Below, piece by piece: positions 4,473 through 5,992 of a DNA stretch of 5,992 nucleotides (its first letter is position 1; each line of letters starts with the position of its first letter). A model generated the notes under the pieces. That model searched no databases. It was not told where the DNA came from and saw only the letters and a list, made by a program, of their open reading frames with translations. The DNA is from Pseudescherichia sp039594205 (lineage in GTDB: Bacteria; Pseudomonadota; Gammaproteobacteria; Enterobacterales; Enterobacteriaceae), in assembly GCA_039594205.1 (NCBI GenBank), contig JBCNNW010000149.1, positions 1 to 5,992 on the forward strand, given 5' to 3'. The position numbers were made by a program, and so were the translations under genes.

Positions 4473-5777
4473 CTAAGCCGCTTTTTTAAGCGGTGACTGC
4501 TCCGGTGGAATATCCGGGAAAAGGAAGGCGTGAAGCTTCATTAGGTTGCTGGCCTGAGCACCAGCATTATTTTCACGCAACTGATCGAGCGGCGTCAGGT
4601 TAAGCTGAACGGTATAAATATCTCCGCCCTCAATCGGCGGCAGATTTTCCATCCGACGCACGTCATTTCGCGACATCCAGCCATTCTGAAGAGCCGTTGT
4701 GTAATAAGCAGATCGACCAGCACTGTCGGCGCGCAACAACCCTTCCACAGAGAACTCAGCGAACAACTCATCATCGCTGCCCAGCAGACAGCGTGAAATT
4801 TCCTGCTCAATATTCACCAGCAGTGGCCGAAGCGTATTTGTCAGGAACTGCAGGTTCATGCCCTCTACGCTGGAAGCCCAGCTGCTCTGCTTGTCGGCGT
4901 GACCAACCATAAACGGCGGGACACGAAACCATCGGCAGATTTCTTCGATGCTGAAGGACCGGCTTTCAAGCATCTGAGCATCTTCCGGGTTCATGGTGAC
5001 ACCCTGATACTTCATACCGCCCTCGAGAACCATGATCTTGCCCGCGTTCTTCGAGCTGGTGAAGGCCTGCATATAGCTGCGCAGGCGGTTACGCTGATCA
5101 TCATTCAGCGCATTTTCAGAAGACAGAAACCCTGAACTCTGGATGCCGTTTTCAAAAATCTTTGCTGCCGACTGCTCTACCGCAAGCGCTGCACCAATCA
5201 CATCACGACCGGCCATCATGGGCATCATGCCGCACACCCCATCGAGCCCAAAGCCGCGAATGTGCATGATGTTTTTTAGAGGTATGACGCGCTTTGCTTT
5301 GTCCTCGGTGTAGGTATATTCAAGTGCACCGTTTTCAAGCCGCTTCACAACCATGTTCTGCGGCAACAGTGGAATAAGCGAAACAAGCTTAGGGCCGATG
5401 TATTTTTTCTCGACAAAAGCATTACCGCGCAGGCATATGCTGGCAACCACCATCAGCATGAAGCGCGACGGGGTCATTTCTGCATTTGGCCGGCGGCACA
5501 GCACTGAATATGCCGGATGAGTCGTTGCAGCCTTACGGGAGCCGTCTGCCTGCCGCTGATAAATTTTCAGCGGAAGGGTTGAAACAGACTCACTCAGCAG
5601 CCTGACGCAGGCCCAGACAGCTGAAAGGCGCATCGCCTTATCAGCGGTAACCACCTGTCCGCTGCTGCTGGTACCGAACCACTCTTCCCAGAACGTTCCC
5701 GTTGTCAGGCTGATCGGCACCCCGATCCAGTTAAGCAGCGCAGACTTAACCGCGCCTGGCTGTTTATGTTTTTTCAT
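4473..5777 (-). CDS. Phage portal protein, HK97 family
   Basis: The portal forms the dodecameric ring at one capsid vertex through which DNA enters and leaves, and it nucleates prohead assembly. At 434 residues it has the usual family length. Typical features are the N-terminal block VWACVRLLSESVSTLPLKIY (54-73), LRGNAFV (117-123), the central stretch from about 240 to 295 with SRSFSIEEICRWFRVPP and MVGHAD, then a long helix with NTLRPLLVNIEQEI, and the crown-side block RADSAGRSAYYTTALQNGWM followed by NEVRR-like NDVRRMENLPP (about 349-381). The start is the ATG overlapping the terminase stop; GGTGA at 5785-5789 sits 7 bases upstream as SD. The end is Lys/Ala rich (KKAA) and its TAG stop is inside the SD of the protease gene, which suggests coupled translation. 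No truncation or frameshift is seen. Confidence 0.97.
   Translation of the reverse strand: MKKHKQPGAVKSALLNWIGVPISLTTGTFWEEWFGTSSSGQVVTADKAMRLSAVWACVRLLSESVSTLPLKIYQRQADGSRKAATTHPAYSVLCRRPNAEMTPSRFMLMVVASICLRGNAFVEKKYIGPKLVSLIPLLPQNMVVKRLENGALEYTYTEDKAKRVIPLKNIMHIRGFGLDGVCGMMPMMAGRDVIGAALAVEQSAAKIFENGIQSSGFLSSENALNDDQRNRLRSYMQAFTSSKNAGKIMVLEGGMKYQGVTMNPEDAQMLESRSFSIEEICRWFRVPPFMVGHADKQSSWASSVEGMNLQFLTNTLRPLLVNIEQEISRCLLGSDDELFAEFSVEGLLRADSAGRSAYYTTALQNGWMSRNDVRRMENLPPIEGGDIYTVQLNLTPLDQLRENNAGAQASNLMKLHAFLFPDIPPEQSPLKKAA
4478..4493 (-). repeat. Short perfect hairpin at the portal gene end
   Basis: CCGCTT (4478-4483) and AAGCGG (4488-4493) form a perfect 6-bp stem with a 4-base loop (AAAA in the mRNA), within the last portal codons. 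In the mRNA it ends 3 bases before the SD of the protease gene. No T-run follows, so it is not a terminator. A translating ribosome would melt it; a role in setting protease translation is only a guess. Confidence 0.4.
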
Positions 5778-5992
5778 CAGAAATTCACCATGATGGGGTT
5801 GTCATAGAAGCCGCTGAGGTCTTCTCCGGTATCTGGCAGCATGGCGCGGCCAATCGCCATGATCAGCGCGACCGCACCGTCAATTTTGTTTTCGTTCTGC
5901 TCCTTTATGGGGCGCACAACGTCATCATTACCGGGAAGATTTTTCCCCACCACGTTAGAAATACACCAGGTCATGATCGGATTACCGTCATG
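5777..5992 (-). CDS. Phage terminase large subunit, C-terminal end (partial, cut by window edge)
   Basis: This is the 3' end of the ATPase/nuclease that cuts concatemeric DNA and drives it into the prohead. The reading frame stays open to the window edge, adding six codons (HDGNPI) before the first Met in view, so that Met (5974) is internal. The visible 71 residues carry NPIMTWCISNVV and then NENKIDGAVALIMAIGRAM, the usual end of HK97-like TerL proteins. The Asp of KIDG is probably the last acidic metal ligand of the RNase H-like nuclease domain; that assignment is from family knowledge, not tested here. The ATPase motifs lie outside the window. Its TGA stop shares one base with the portal ATG (TGATG). 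The family call is firm from the motifs and from position directly before the portal gene. Confidence 0.93.
   Translation of the reverse strand, partial: HDGNPIMTWCISNVVGKNLPGNDDVVRPIKEQNENKIDGAVALIMAIGRAMLPDTGEDLSGFYDNPIMVNF

Noticed and set aside
4480..4488. Run of six A followed by G at the portal end as a frameshift site
   Set aside because: In portal phase the codons are CTT AAA AAA GCG, which does not form an X XXY YYZ heptamer, and the gene ends normally four codons later.
1..5992. tRNA, CRISPR array, insertion sequence, attachment site or host promoter
   Set aside because: No cloverleaf, regular repeat array, transposase frame, long terminal inverted repeats or convincing -35/-10 pair was seen; almost every base is in phage structural genes or short hairpin gaps.

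Overview
The window is a stretch of a siphophage (or prophage) virion-morphogenesis operon of the HK97 type. Every gene I can support lies on the minus strand and is read from high to low coordinates. Gene order, protein families and protein sizes match the head and head-tail joining module of HK97-like phages. Moderate GC content, good Shine-Dalgarno (SD) sites and close resemblance of the capsid protein to remembered HK97 gp5 suggest an enterobacterial (gammaproteobacterial) host. Host assignment is inference, because no flanking bacterial gene or attachment site is in view.

Layout in transcription order: the last part of the large terminase subunit (5992-5777, cut by the window edge); portal (5777-4473); ClpP-like prohead protease (4464-3613); HK97-fold major capsid protein with N-terminal delta domain (3603-2395); an intrinsic terminator with a UUCG loop; gp6-like head-tail connector (2350-2027); a 51-codon ORF with a CxxC motif (2025-1870) that overlaps, in another frame, a small helical protein gene (1964-1758); head-tail adaptor/stopper (1754-1422); HK97 gp10-like protein (1429-944); DUF3168/gp17-like tail completion protein with a GTG start (947-582); a second intrinsic terminator; tail tube protein (523-41); a third hairpin with a UUCG loop; and the start codon of the next tail gene (3-1).

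How the genes work together: terminase pumps DNA through the portal into a prohead built from the capsid protein. The protease removes the delta domain and probably itself. The connector, adaptor, gp10-like and gp17-like proteins close the head and join it to the tail tube. Genes are packed with overlaps of 1, 4 and 8 bases or gaps of a few bases, and several SD sites overlap the stop codon of the gene before, so translational coupling is likely. The only wider gaps hold hairpins, and these flank the two genes whose products are needed in most copies, capsid and tail tube.

Most of this is a well-known module. The parts worth a second look are the overlapping small gene at 1870-2025 (with an A AAA AAG slippery heptamer inside it), the hairpins around capsid and tail tube genes, and conservation of the lysine, asparagine and glutamate that make the HK97 chain-mail crosslink. 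I saw no clearly new system, RNA gene, CRISPR array or mobile element.
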